Source of the DNA: an uncultured Clostridia bacterium
Lineage (GTDB): Bacteria > Bacillota > Clostridia > Oscillospirales > Oscillospiraceae
Reading direction: 5' to 3'
Assembly (NCBI GenBank): GCA_946411475.1
Contig: CAMKED010000007.1
Span: 1 to 45,726 of the forward strand
DNA: 45,726 nucleotides
Each line of letters opens with the position of its first letter. Within the stretch, counting starts at the first letter, position 1. The notes beneath the pieces were generated by a model. It saw only the letters and a program-made list of their open reading frames with translations, was not told the DNA's origin and made no database searches. Positions 24,481 through 32,504 of this stretch are shown here, piece after piece. A program made the position numbers and the translations under genes.

Positions 24481-24527
24481 CCGTCTTTCCGGGGCACACT
24501 ATGAAAAACGAAAAGAAGGTGGGAGCA

Positions 24528-25538
24528 ATGACGTCACTGCACCGCGGAAAACAGAGCATGATCTTCCCCAACCGGCCCGTCGTCACAGCCTGGGCCTCCG
24601 TAGTGGGGAAAAAGGAAGGAGAAGGTCCGTTGGGCAAACGCTTTGATTTGGTCGTCCCGGACGGAAAGTTCGGGGAAAAGACCTGGGAGCAGGCGGAAAC
24701 GCACTTCCAGCAGGCCGCCATGGAGCTGCTGCTGGAAAAGGCCGGGGAGGAGATTCCCGCGCCGGAACTTGTCTTCTCCGGCGACCTGCTGAATCAGTGC
24801 GTCGGATCGAGCTATGCGCTGCGCGGTTCCGGTCTTCCCGCGCTGGGGCTCTACGGAGCCTGCTCCACCATGGCGGAGGGGCTGCTGCTGGCGGGGGTGG
24901 CTGTGAACGCGGGTTACGTGCAGCAGGCAGCAGCCCTCTCCTCTTCCCACTTTGCGGCGGCAGAACGGCAATACCGCTTCCCGCTGGCCTACGGCGGCCA
25001 GCGCACGCCCACGGCGCAATGGACCGTCACGGGAGCCGGGGCGATCCTGGCCTCCGCGGAAGGAGATGGGCCCGTCCTCACCGGGGCCACCGTTGGGACC
25101 GTAGAGGACAAGGGGATCACCGACGCCAACAATATGGGCGCGGCCATGGCCTGGGCGGCCTACCGCACGATCCGTGCCAATTTAGAGGATCTGAGCCGAA
25201 GCCCGGAGGACTATGATCAGATCGTCACCGGCGATCTTGGCAGTCTGGGCAGCAACATGGTGCGGGAGTTCTTCGAGAAAGACGGAATCCGGCTCGGCAA
25301 TCGCTACACCGATTGCGGCGTGCTGATCTATGACCCGGAGGCGCAGGACGTCCACTGCGGCGGCTCCGGAGCAGGGTGCAGCGCAAGCGTTCTGGCCGCC
25401 CGCCTTTTGCCCGGCCTCGCCTCCGGGGAGTGGAAACGGATCCTGTTCTGCGGCACCGGCGCGCTGCTCTCCCCCACCACGGTCCAACAGAAACGAAGCA
25501 TTCCGGCGATCTGCCACGCGGTGGCAATTGAGAGTTGA
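24528..25538 (+). CDS. spoVAD: Stage V sporulation protein AD
   Basis: SpoVAD is part of the SpoVA system that moves dipicolinic acid into the forespore and out on germination; it has a thiolase-like fold. The 336-residue protein shows VVTAWASVVGKKEGEGPLGKRFDLVVPDGKFGEKTWE near the start, LNQCVGSSYALR, GLYGACSTMAEG, and GCGVLIYDPEAQDVHCGGSGAGCSA-type sequence (here DCGVLIYD) near the end. The start at 24528 has AAGGTGGGAG in front; an upstream in-frame ATG at 24501 has no ribosome site. spoVAC, usually just upstream, is not present; a terminator precedes this gene. spoVAE follows. Confidence 0.95.
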   Translation: MTSLHRGKQSMIFPNRPVVTAWASVVGKKEGEGPLGKRFDLVVPDGKFGEKTWEQAETHFQQAAMELLLEKAGEEIPAPELVFSGDLLNQCVGSSYALRGSGLPALGLYGACSTMAEGLLLAGVAVNAGYVQQAAALSSSHFAAAERQYRFPLAYGGQRTPTAQWTVTGAGAILASAEGDGPVLTGATVGTVEDKGITDANNMGAAMAWAAYRTIRANLEDLSRSPEDYDQIVTGDLGSLGSNMVREFFEKDGIRLGNRYTDCGVLIYDPEAQDVHCGGSGAGCSASVLAARLLPGLASGEWKRILFCGTGALLSPTTVQQKRSIPAICHAVAIES

Positions 25539-25540
25539 GA

Positions 25541-25608
25541 CGCAGGGCGGCCAGACCCCTATCCGCCGCAACGAGCATGACAGCGGGCAGCGCTCCGCCC
25601 GCCCTGCG
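25541..25608. repeat. Palindromic intergenic element between spoVAD and spoVAE
   Basis: Perfect 10-bp ends CGCAGGGCGG (25541-25550) and CCGCCCTGCG (25599-25608) enclose 48 bp with its own GC-rich hairpin. It begins 3 bp after the spoVAD stop codon and resembles the other GCGGGCA-type palindromes in the window. Confidence 0.55.
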
Positions 25609-25631
25609 GATATTCAGGAAAGGAAACAGCA

Positions 25632-25985
25632 ATGGAATATTTGAGAGCGTTTCTCGTCGGCGGATTGATCTGCGTGATCTGCCAAATAATGATCGACAAA
25701 ACGGCGTTGACTCCGGCGCGGATCCTGACGGGCTGCGTGGTGACGGGCGTTGCCCTCGGCGCAGTCGGTATCTACCCCCGTCTGGTCGATTGGGCAGGCG
25801 CAGGCGCGACCGTCCCCCTAACCGGCTTCGGCAACCTTTTGGCGGAAGGCACACGAAAAGCCGTGGAACAAGACGGCCTGCTCGGTGCGCTGACCGGCCC
25901 TCTCACCGCCGCAGCCGGCGGCATCACCGCCGCCGTCCTGTTCGGCACACTGGCAGCGGTGGTGTTCCCCTCGCGAGAGAAGTAG
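25632..25985 (+). CDS. spoVAE: Stage V sporulation protein AE
   Basis: A 117-residue membrane protein of the SpoVAE/SpoVAEb type with three to four hydrophobic segments. It includes the family's N-terminal FLVGGLICVICQIMIDKTALTPARIL and the conserved GIYPRLVDWAGAGATVPLTGFGNLLAEG. It belongs to the SpoVA dipicolinate channel with SpoVAC and SpoVAD. An AGGAAAGG ribosome site precedes it. The stop codon TAG (25983-25985) lies inside the first bases of a 70-bp repeat, so the C-terminal end was probably set by the repeat's insertion. Confidence 0.94.
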   Translation: MEYLRAFLVGGLICVICQIMIDKTALTPARILTGCVVTGVALGAVGIYPRLVDWAGAGATVPLTGFGNLLAEGTRKAVEQDGLLGALTGPLTAAAGGITAAVLFGTLAAVVFPSREK

Positions 25986-26051
25986 CGCAGGCAATCTGCC
26001 TGCAAAACGCGCAATCTCGTTCAGGAACGGCGGACAGATTGCCCGCGCTAC
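25982..26051. repeat. 70-bp palindromic repeat, copy 1
   Basis: Ends GTAGCGCAGGCAATCTG and CAGATTGCCCGCGCTAC are inverted copies (16 of 17 match). A second element of the same 70-bp length and nearly the same ends lies at 40631-40700. The inner sequence has diverged more. Its first bases supply the spoVAE stop codon. Confidence 0.8.
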
Positions 26052-26059
26052 ATTATGGC

Positions 26060-26088
26060 TTGCAATCCTCCCCTGCTTCGGGTATAAT
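26060..26088 (+). promoter_or_regulatory. Sigma-A promoter of the two-component operon
   Basis: TTGCAA (26060-26065), a 17-bp spacer and a consensus TATAAT (26083-26088), followed by the GGGGGG-rich ribosome region before the response regulator. Confidence 0.85.
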
Positions 26089-26114
26089 AGGCCCAAAGCA
26101 AGGGGGGTGTTTTT

Positions 26115-26780
26115 ATGCCGCGCATCTTACTGGTCGAGGATGATCCGGCGATTGCCCGTTCCATGGTGGAATTCCTGCACAGCGAAGGCTTCGCGATCCA
26201 AAGCGTGACGGGACAGCGCGAGGCCGAACAGCTTCTTGGTCCAGGTGCCTTTGATTTGCTGCTGGTAGACGTCTCTCTTTCTGACGGCAGCGGCTACGGT
26301 GTCTGCGCGTGCGCCAAGCAGTACGGTCTGCCCGTGATTTTCGTGACTGCCTCGGGCGACGAAAGCTCCGTGGTGGCCGGTCTGGATATGGGTGCGGACG
26401 ACTATATCGCCAAGCCCTTCCGCCCACGTGAGCTGGTTTCCCGCGTTCGAAGCGTTCTGCGTCGCTGCGGCAGTCAAAGCGTCGTCAGCATCGGCAACGT
26501 CCGCGTGGACGCAGACAAAGCCGTCGTCACAAAAAACGGCCGCGAGCTCTCCCTCTCCGCACTGGAATACCGCATTCTCCTGGTCTTTCTCTCCAACCGG
26601 GGCCGGGTGCTGACCCGGGCACGTCTTTTGGAGGAGATTTGGGACGTGGCAGGAGATTATGTAAACGACAATACGCTGACCGTGTACATGAAGCGACTGC
26701 GGGAGAAGTTGGAGGACGACCCGCAGAATCCTGTGCTGTTCAAAACGGTTCGCGGCGTTGGCTATCGGATGGACGAGTAA
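26115..26780 (+). CDS. OmpR-family response regulator
   Basis: A 221-residue response regulator. The receiver domain (1-115) has acidic pocket residues in VEDD, phospho-acceptor D52 (LLVDVSLSDG), the switch TASGDE and the lysine in KPFRPREL. The winged-helix DNA-binding domain (about 125-221) has SALEYRILLVFLSNRGRVLTRARLLEEIWD and the closing KTVRGVGYRM. It pairs with the histidine kinase 51 bp downstream and probably controls the ABC transporter after it; a double TGACA inverted repeat at 27856-27902 is the best candidate site. Confidence 0.96.
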   Translation: MPRILLVEDDPAIARSMVEFLHSEGFAIQSVTGQREAEQLLGPGAFDLLLVDVSLSDGSGYGVCACAKQYGLPVIFVTASGDESSVVAGLDMGADDYIAKPFRPRELVSRVRSVLRRCGSQSVVSIGNVRVDADKAVVTKNGRELSLSALEYRILLVFLSNRGRVLTRARLLEEIWDVAGDYVNDNTLTVYMKRLREKLEDDPQNPVLFKTVRGVGYRMDE

Positions 26781-26831
26781 CGCTCTGCCATGCAGAATGC
26801 AAGATGCGAATGCAGAATCAAGGATAGATAG

Positions 26832-27830
26832 ATGAAAGACTTAAAAAACCCGGAATTGAAACGGGAATTGTACTTATACGGTCTCACGGCGCTGCTTTTT
26901 TTCGCTCTGGGGTTTTTCGTTTCCTCGGCTGCTGCGTTTTTGGGCCTTGTGGCTGCGCTGGTTGGCGGCGCGCTGCATTGGCTGTTTCAACACCGGCGCT
27001 ACAACGAGATTGCGGCGCTCAGCCGTTCGATCGACCGTGTTCTGCACGGACAGGACCAGCTTTTGGATGACAGCGCCGAGGGCGAGTTGGCGATCCTGCG
27101 CAGCGAGATCCGAAAGATGACGCTCCGGCTCCGTGAATCCGCGGACCTGCTGCAGCAGGACAAAGCGGAGCTTTCCGAGGCGCTGGCGGACATCTCTCAC
27201 CAGCTCCGCACGCCGCTGACCTCGATAAATCTGACGGTATCCCTCCTGCCCAGCGCAAACGAGGACGCACAGCGACTCCGGCTGACACGGGAATTGAAGC
27301 GCTCTCTGGAACGGATCGACTGGCTGGTGGAAACTCTGCTGAAGCTCTCCAAGCTGGACGCCGGTGTGGTGCGCTTTGAAGCGGAGCCGATCACGGCGGC
27401 GGCGCTGACGGAGCGGGCTGTCCGCAGTCTCCGCATCCCCATGGAGCTGCGGGAGCAGCAGTTGGTTTTGGAGCTTGGGGACGCTGCGCTGAACGTGGAT
27501 CCTGCCTGGACTGCCGAGGCGTTGGGGAACGTGCTGAAAAACTGCGTAGAGCACACCCCGGCAGGCGGGACGCTGACCGTCGCAGCCCGTCAAACGCCGA
27601 TCTACACGGAAATCACCGTCCATGACACCGGCCCCGGCATCGACCCGGAGGACCTGCCGCGGCTGTTTGAGCGCTTCTATCGGGGCAAGGACGCCAGCGA
27701 AACCAGCATCGGCATCGGCCTGGCCCTGGCGCGGCAGATCATAGCGGCCCAGAACGGCATTATCCAGGCTGCAAACGCCCCCGCCGGCGGCGCACGGTTC
27801 ACGCTGCGGTTCTATGTCGGAACGGTGTGA
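26832..27830 (+). CDS. Sensor histidine kinase
   Basis: A 332-residue kinase with two close membrane segments at about residues 16-50 (little or no external domain between them). A linker is followed by the dimerisation domain with H123 (LADISHQLRTPLTSI), N box GNVLKNCVEHTP, G1 box DTGPGIDPEDLPRLFERFYRG and G2 box IGIGLALARQI. The very short external loop is typical of intramembrane-sensing kinases that take their signal from a neighbouring ABC transporter, as in Bce-type modules. That fits the large permease downstream, but the signal is not known. Confidence 0.94.
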   Translation: MKDLKNPELKRELYLYGLTALLFFALGFFVSSAAAFLGLVAALVGGALHWLFQHRRYNEIAALSRSIDRVLHGQDQLLDDSAEGELAILRSEIRKMTLRLRESADLLQQDKAELSEALADISHQLRTPLTSINLTVSLLPSANEDAQRLRLTRELKRSLERIDWLVETLLKLSKLDAGVVRFEAEPITAAALTERAVRSLRIPMELREQQLVLELGDAALNVDPAWTAEALGNVLKNCVEHTPAGGTLTVAARQTPIYTEITVHDTGPGIDPEDLPRLFERFYRGKDASETSIGIGLALARQIIAAQNGIIQAANAPAGGARFTLRFYVGTV

Positions 27831-27855
27831 TAGTTCTTAAAAAGACAGATATGAC

Positions 27856-27902
27856 TGACAGTTGGGTGACAAATCGCTTATGCATTTGTCACCCAACTGT
27901 CA
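27856..27902. promoter_or_regulatory. 19-bp inverted repeat, likely response-regulator site before the ABC genes
   Basis: A perfect 19-bp inverted repeat (TGACAGTTGGGTGACAAAT at 27856-27874 against 27884-27902) with a 9-bp centre. Each arm is itself a direct repeat of TGACA with an 11-bp period, the layout bound by OmpR-family dimers. A TAGAAT -10 at 27914-27919 has no good -35; the right arm covers that place, suggesting activation by the regulator. It could also act as a hairpin after the kinase gene, though it has no T-run. Confidence 0.75.
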
Positions 27903-27951
27903 CATTCGCGTGTTAGAATGGGACCATAAAATCCAAGAGAGGATGAATCAC

Positions 27952-28635
27952 ATGGAAATCTTAAAGGTAGAACACTTATCCAAGCACTACGGCAGCGGGG
28001 AAAATCTCGTCAAGGCCGTGGACGACGTCTCCTTCTCCGTGGAGAAGGGCGAGTTTCTGGCCATCATCGGGCCCTCCGGCTCCGGCAAATCCACGCTGCT
28101 GCACATTCTGGGCGGCGTAGACCGGCCCACGGCGGGCAAGGTCTTTGTGGATGGCACGGACGTCTACGCGCAGAACGACGAGGCGCTGGCCGTCTTCCGC
28201 CGCCGCCAGGTGGGGCTGATCTATCAGTTTTACAATCTGATCCCGGTGCTCACTGCCCAGGAGAACATTACCCTTCCCGTCCTGCTGGACGGCCGGGAGA
28301 TCAACAAGGAACGGCTGGAGGAGCTGCTGGACACGCTCGGACTCAAGGAGCGGCGGAAAAACCTGCCCAACCAGCTCTCCGGCGGCCAGCAGCAGCGCGT
28401 CTCCATCGGCCGGGCGCTGATGAACGCCCCGGCGGTGGTATTGGCGGACGAGCCGACCGGCAACCTGGACTCCAAAAACAGCCAGGAGATCGTGGAGCTG
28501 CTCAAGCTCTCCAACCGCCGCTACGGGCAGACCTTGATCGTCATTACCCACGATGAATCCATCGCCCTGCAGGCCGACCGGATCATTGCCATCGAGGACG
28601 GAAAAATCGTCCGGGACGAGAGGATGAGACGATGA
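27952..28635 (+). CDS. ABC transporter ATP-binding protein (LolD/MacB/Bce type)
   Basis: A 228-residue ATPase with Walker [10 protein letters not shown] (residues 40-48), Q-loop, signature [15 protein letters not shown], Walker [13 protein letters not shown] and H-loop VITHDES. This subfamily powers FtsX-type permeases in peptide sensing, efflux or envelope stress. The start at 27952 is chosen because AGAGAGG lies 9 bp upstream and [11 protein letters not shown] is the usual beginning. It overlaps the permease start by 4 bp (ATGA). Confidence 0.96.
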   Translation: MEILKVEHLSKHYGSGENLVKAVDDVSFSVEKGEFLAIIGPSGSGKSTLLHILGGVDRPTAGKVFVDGTDVYAQNDEALAVFRRRQVGLIYQFYNLIPVLTAQENITLPVLLDGREINKERLEELLDTLGLKERRKNLPNQLSGGQQQRVSIGRALMNAPAVVLADEPTGNLDSKNSQEIVELLKLSNRRYGQTLIVITHDESIALQADRIIAIEDGKIVRDERMRR

Positions 28636-31355
28636 ATATCCTGACACACTACACCCTGCGCTGCCTGAAGGAGAACCGGGTGCGGACCCTGGTAACCATC
28701 GTGGGCATCATCCTCTCCGTGGCCCTGTTCACGGCTGTGGCCGAGGGCGCGTATTCCGGGCAGCAATATCTGATGGACGTTGCCATTATCAATGAAGGCA
28801 GCTATCACGGCATGTATGACGAGATCAGCGACGCGGAACTGGCAGATCTTCGGTCCCAGAAAGAGGTGACGCAAATCGCCACGCTGGACGGGATCGGCTG
28901 GGCCATGGTGGGAGATAACTCCCGTATGGCTCCCTATCTGCGCATTCGCTCCATGTCCGAGAACTTTACAGACCTGGTTTCCCTTCAGCTTCTGGAGGGG
29001 CGGATGCCGCAAAATGACCGGGAGCTGCTGATTTCCGACCGGGCTTCCGTCACCACCGGCGCGACGCTGAGCGTCGGGCAAACTCTGACCCTCTCGGTGG
29101 GTCAGCGAGTGGACAAGGACGGCAAGCCTCTGGGAGAGCACGAGTTCCTGATCGATGAGGACGGACAGCTTGCCGATGCATTTGAGGACAGTTGGACCAT
29201 CGTAGGCATGTACCATCGGCTTGGGAACAGGATAGAAAGCTATGAAATGCCCGGTTCTCTGGCGCTGACCGTAGGCGGGACCGGTACGGACCACAAGGCC
29301 TTCTTCACCCTGGACGATCTTCGCGACACGCTGGACTTTATGGCGGAGCACAGCTACGGAAACTACTACTATCACAATGAGGACCTGCTGCTCTTTGCCG
29401 GTTCCTCCGATAACGAGGGCTTAAAGAACGTTTTCACCGGTCTTGTGGCCATTCTCTTCGGGCTGATCTTCCTGGGCTCCGTAGCTCTGATCTACAACTC
29501 CTTCTCCATCTCCGTCTCCGAGCGAACCAAGCAGTTCGGTCTGCTGAAATCCATCGGCGCCACAAACCGGCAGATTCGCCGGACCGTTTTAGTGGAGGCC
29601 ATGCTGCTTTGTATCATCGGCATTCCCCTGGGTCTGCTGGTGGGCTGCGGAGGCATTGGCCTGACCCTGCGGCTTTTGCAGCCCGCCTTTTCCCGGATGG
29701 CCAACATCCTCAGTGAAGATACCGTAACCATCCGGCTCGTCCTCCACGCCCCTTCTCTGCTTCTGGCCGGTGGAATCGGCCTGTTCACGGCCCTGGTCTC
29801 CGCCTGGATCCCGGCGAAGCGGGCCACCCGCCTCTCCCCCATCTCCGCCATCCGGCAGAGCGCAGACGTGAAGGTGCGGGCCAGGGAGGTCAAGGTCTCC
29901 CCCCTCACGGGCAAGCTGTTCGGCTTCCCCGGGACCCTTGCCGCGAAGAACTTCAAGCGCAGCCGCAAGCAGTACCGTTCTACGGTCATTTCCCTCTTTA
30001 TGAGCATCGTTCTCTTCGTCTCGGCCTTCAGCTTTTCAGACTACCTGCGGGAAGACGTGGCGGATAACGTGGAAGACTATGTGCCTGACGTGGTCGTTTA
30101 TCAGGAGGAGGGCAAATCTGCAGCCGATCCTGCGCAGGCGGAGGAACTGGCGAAGCAGCTTCTCGCCTTAGATCATGTGGAAGACGCAATGTGGTGCGTC
30201 ATCTATCATGAACAGCTCCGCTGTCCCGCCTCCGTCATCAGCCAGGAGGCAAAGGACTCCGTGCTGCGCGGCAACGATGAAACCTATTTTCCGATTGCCG
30301 AGTTCGTTTTCCTCTCAGAAAAAGATTATCGCGCTCTCTGCGCCAAGGCCGGAGTAAAACCGGAAACCCGCCAGGCCGTTGCCTACGCAAAGGAACGACT
30401 TGTGACCTGGACTGAGAACGGCAGAACCTATCAGATTCTGTCCCTGTTCCGGGACGGCGCCATTCCCCTGACCTTCCAGCTCAACGTCGTCAAGCCCCGG
30501 GATGGCATGGTCTACATAGGGCCGGAATATGAGCCGTGTGACGATTTCAACGGCATGGAAGATGAAGGCGAGATTCTGGGCTACGATTTCATTCCCGCGG
30601 AGGATGTGGACGCCGGTTATGGCTACACCATGAAGAATTGCGTTATGATCCCCCCGGCGGAGGCCACCGAACAGGTCGAGTTGACCATCGGCGGACTGCT
30701 CAAGGAACGGCCACTGGCCTCTGGCGGACACAGTCTGACCGTCTATCTGCCCGTTTCCGGAACGGAGAAGCTGTGGCAGGCTTCCCATCCCTATGACAAC
30801 ACCCTGTCAGAGGCAGTTTTCCTGGAAGCCCCGGAGCACGATGCCGCAAAAAGGGAAGCAGAAGAACTCCTGCAGGGCCAGGAGCTGAACGAAGACTATT
30901 CCGTCTATGACACCCGGGATGACAAGGATAATATTCTGGCCTTCCTGCTGGTGCTGGACGTCTTCACCTTTGGCTTTATCACCCTGATCTCCCTGATCGC
31001 GGCGGCCAACGTCTTCAACACCATCTCCACCAACGTGGCCTTGCGGCGGCGCGAATTCGCCACCCTGAAATCCGTCGGCATGGGCAACAAGGCCTTCGGC
31101 CGGATGATGCGCTTTGAGTGCCTGCTGTACGGCACCAAGGCCCTGCTCTTGGGGATCCCCGTGTCCGCAGGCATTAGCTGGCTGATCTGGCAGGCAGTAA
31201 GCAACGCCTTCATCGGCTCGTACCGTATGCCGTGGACCGCCATCGGCATTGCGGCAGTTTCGGTCTTCCTGGTCGTGTTCGCCACCATGCTCTACGCCAC
31301 AAGCAAGATTAAAAAAGACAACCCCATCGACGCGCTGAAACAGGAAACCCTGTAA
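28632..31355 (+). CDS. Large FtsX-type ABC permease
   Basis: A 907-residue permease. An N-terminal membrane segment (about 20-40) is followed by an external domain. Three membrane segments come next at about 265-400 (with SERTKQFGLLKSIGATNRQIRRTVLVEA, the FtsX/MacB coupling region), a further segment near 455, a second external domain of roughly 300 residues, and a final FtsX block (about 760-900, with RRREFATLKSVGMGNKAFGRMMRFE). The two FtsX halves are typical of clostridial permeases next to VanR/VanS-like or Bce-like two-component genes. It probably acts in response to, or defence against, envelope-active peptides; no substrate can be named. Confidence 0.93.
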   Translation: MNILTHYTLRCLKENRVRTLVTIVGIILSVALFTAVAEGAYSGQQYLMDVAIINEGSYHGMYDEISDAELADLRSQKEVTQIATLDGIGWAMVGDNSRMAPYLRIRSMSENFTDLVSLQLLEGRMPQNDRELLISDRASVTTGATLSVGQTLTLSVGQRVDKDGKPLGEHEFLIDEDGQLADAFEDSWTIVGMYHRLGNRIESYEMPGSLALTVGGTGTDHKAFFTLDDLRDTLDFMAEHSYGNYYYHNEDLLLFAGSSDNEGLKNVFTGLVAILFGLIFLGSVALIYNSFSISVSERTKQFGLLKSIGATNRQIRRTVLVEAMLLCIIGIPLGLLVGCGGIGLTLRLLQPAFSRMANILSEDTVTIRLVLHAPSLLLAGGIGLFTALVSAWIPAKRATRLSPISAIRQSADVKVRAREVKVSPLTGKLFGFPGTLAAKNFKRSRKQYRSTVISLFMSIVLFVSAFSFSDYLREDVADNVEDYVPDVVVYQEEGKSAADPAQAEELAKQLLALDHVEDAMWCVIYHEQLRCPASVISQEAKDSVLRGNDETYFPIAEFVFLSEKDYRALCAKAGVKPETRQAVAYAKERLVTWTENGRTYQILSLFRDGAIPLTFQLNVVKPRDGMVYIGPEYEPCDDFNGMEDEGEILGYDFIPAEDVDAGYGYTMKNCVMIPPAEATEQVELTIGGLLKERPLASGGHSLTVYLPVSGTEKLWQASHPYDNTLSEAVFLEAPEHDAAKREAEELLQGQELNEDYSVYDTRDDKDNILAFLLVLDVFTFGFITLISLIAAANVFNTISTNVALRRREFATLKSVGMGNKAFGRMMRFECLLYGTKALLLGIPVSAGISWLIWQAVSNAFIGSYRMPWTAIGIAAVSVFLVVFATMLYATSKIKKDNPIDALKQETL

Positions 31356-31358
31356 GGC

Positions 31359-31398
31359 AAAAAACTCCCCCGACGGTCCTTTCGGACCGCCGGGGGAG
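31359..31398 (-). terminator. Terminator between the permease and zinc-ribbon genes
   Basis: CTCCCCCGACGGTCC-TTTC-GGACCGCCGGGGGAG (31365-31398), with one G-T pair. The six A at 31359-31364 give a U-run for the minus-strand transcript; the plus-strand transcript of the permease gene has only a weak U-tract after the same hairpin. Confidence 0.85.
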
Positions 31399-31410
31399 CG
31401 CTGTTTCTGA

Positions 31411-32337
31411 TTATTGTACCGGCGTACCGCATTCCAGGCAGAAGCGGTAATCGGGGTCCAGCGGTGTGCCGCAGTTGGCGCAGAATTTCTGAGCCGGAGC
31501 GGCAGGCTGCTCGGGTGCAGGCACGGGCTCCTCAGCCGGAGCAGGTTCCGGGGCCGGAGCAGGTTCCGGGACAGGGGCGGGTTCCGGCGCAGGAGCAGGT
31601 TCCGACGCGGGTGCAACGAACTCATACTCCATTCCGGCGTTGAACACGGGCGACTGAGCCGGATTTTGCGGCGCTTGGAATACCGGCTCCGGAATGGGCG
31701 AATAGGCCGGGGCAGGCTCTGCGACAGGCTCAGGAATCGGCGCATAGCTCGGAGCGGGTGCGGGTTCGGGGATCGGCGCGTAAGTCGGCGCCGGTGCGGG
31801 CTCGGGGATCGGCGCGTAAGTCGGTGCCGATGCGGGCTCGGAAGGCGGCGCGAAGGACGGAGCCCCTGCGTAGCTCGGGGCCGGCGCATAATTCGGAGCA
31901 GGCGCGGCCGGAGCAGCCTCCGGGAGCCGGGAGCCGCACTGATTGCAGAACCTGGTCCCGGGCTCACAGACGTTGCCGCAGCTCGGGCAGATCAGAGCAC
32001 CGGGGGCAGTCGGCGCGGCAGGAGGCGCCTGCACGGGCATCTTGGTCCCGCAGCAACTGCAGAAGGCCGCGTTGATGTCTACCTCAGCCTTGCAGTTCGG
32101 GCAGATCGCAATGCCGCGGCATATGTTGATCTGGTCCTTGTAGGTGGCAGCGCGCTGCATTGCGTCCAGTACGGCCTGGATATTGGCCTTTTGAGATTCC
32201 TCCGCATCCTGGCGGTGGGAAGCAAAATAGGTCTGGCCGATGAGCTGGAAGGCGTAGTTGATGTTCTGCTCCTCCTCGGCAATGGCCTTGGTCAGTCGGT
32301 TGATTTCTGACCGGTTGACTCGAACGTCGTTACTCAT
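31411..32337 (-). CDS. Zinc-ribbon protein with Ala/Pro/Glu repeat linker
   Basis: A 308-residue cytosolic protein. Residues about 1-75 are a helical, charged domain. Three zinc ribbons with paired CxxC knuckles follow: ICPNCKAEVDINAAFCSCCG (about 78-97), ICPSCGNVCEPGTRFCNQCG (about 115-134) and, at the very C-terminus, FCANCGTPLDPDYRFCLECG. Between the second and third lies about 140 residues of low-complexity Ala-Pro-Glu sequence with tandem APIPEPAPAPTY units. The arrangement suggests a scaffold or adaptor. No specific function is known. It has its own promoter and terminator. Confidence 0.85.
   Translation of the reverse strand: MSNDVRVNRSEINRLTKAIAEEEQNINYAFQLIGQTYFASHRQDAEESQKANIQAVLDAMQRAATYKDQINICRGIAICPNCKAEVDINAAFCSCCGTKMPVQAPPAAPTAPGALICPSCGNVCEPGTRFCNQCGSRLPEAAPAAPAPNYAPAPSYAGAPSFAPPSEPASAPTYAPIPEPAPAPTYAPIPEPAPAPSYAPIPEPVAEPAPAYSPIPEPVFQAPQNPAQSPVFNAGMEYEFVAPASEPAPAPEPAPVPEPAPAPEPAPAEEPVPAPEQPAAPAQKFCANCGTPLDPDYRFCLECGTPVQ
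31724..31831. repeat. 36-bp tandem repeats in the zinc-ribbon gene
   Basis: Two nearly identical 36-bp units (31760-31795 and 31796-31831) with a more degenerate unit before them encode the 12-residue APIPEPAPAPTY-type repeat. Copy number may vary between strains. Confidence 0.75.
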
Positions 32338-32370
32338 ACGCAGGCTCCTCTCTGTTTCATTCTTGATTTT

Positions 32371-32399
32371 ATTATAAGGCGCTCAAAATAGAAAGTCAA
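32371..32399 (-). promoter_or_regulatory. Sigma-A promoter of the zinc-ribbon gene
   Basis: On the minus strand TTGACT (32394-32399) and TATAAT (32371-32376) are 17 bp apart. Confidence 0.8.
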
Positions 32400-32465
32400 T
32401 CGGTTTTGCAACTTTTTATCACATGTAATCGTATATATATTAGACTGGCTTTTTTCCGGAAGATG

Positions 32466-32474
32466 TGTTATAAT
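32466..32474 (+). promoter_or_regulatory. Extended -10 promoter of the DUF4317 gene
   Basis: TGT-TATAAT (32466-32474), an extended -10 about 30 bp before the TTG start codon. The -35 region is poor. Confidence 0.6.
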
Positions 32475-32504
32475 GTATTAAACTTTTTCAACGGAGGCCT
32501 TCTC

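Noticed and set aside
24421-24527. A sigma-G promoter before spoVAD
   Set aside because: Sigma-G control is expected for spoVA genes, but no acceptable -35/-10 pair with correct spacing was found by eye between the terminator and the start codon.
26783-26831. TGCAGAATGC-type short repeats between the response regulator and kinase genes
   Set aside because: They are degenerate simple sequence, too short to define as an element, and there is no hairpin or coding potential.
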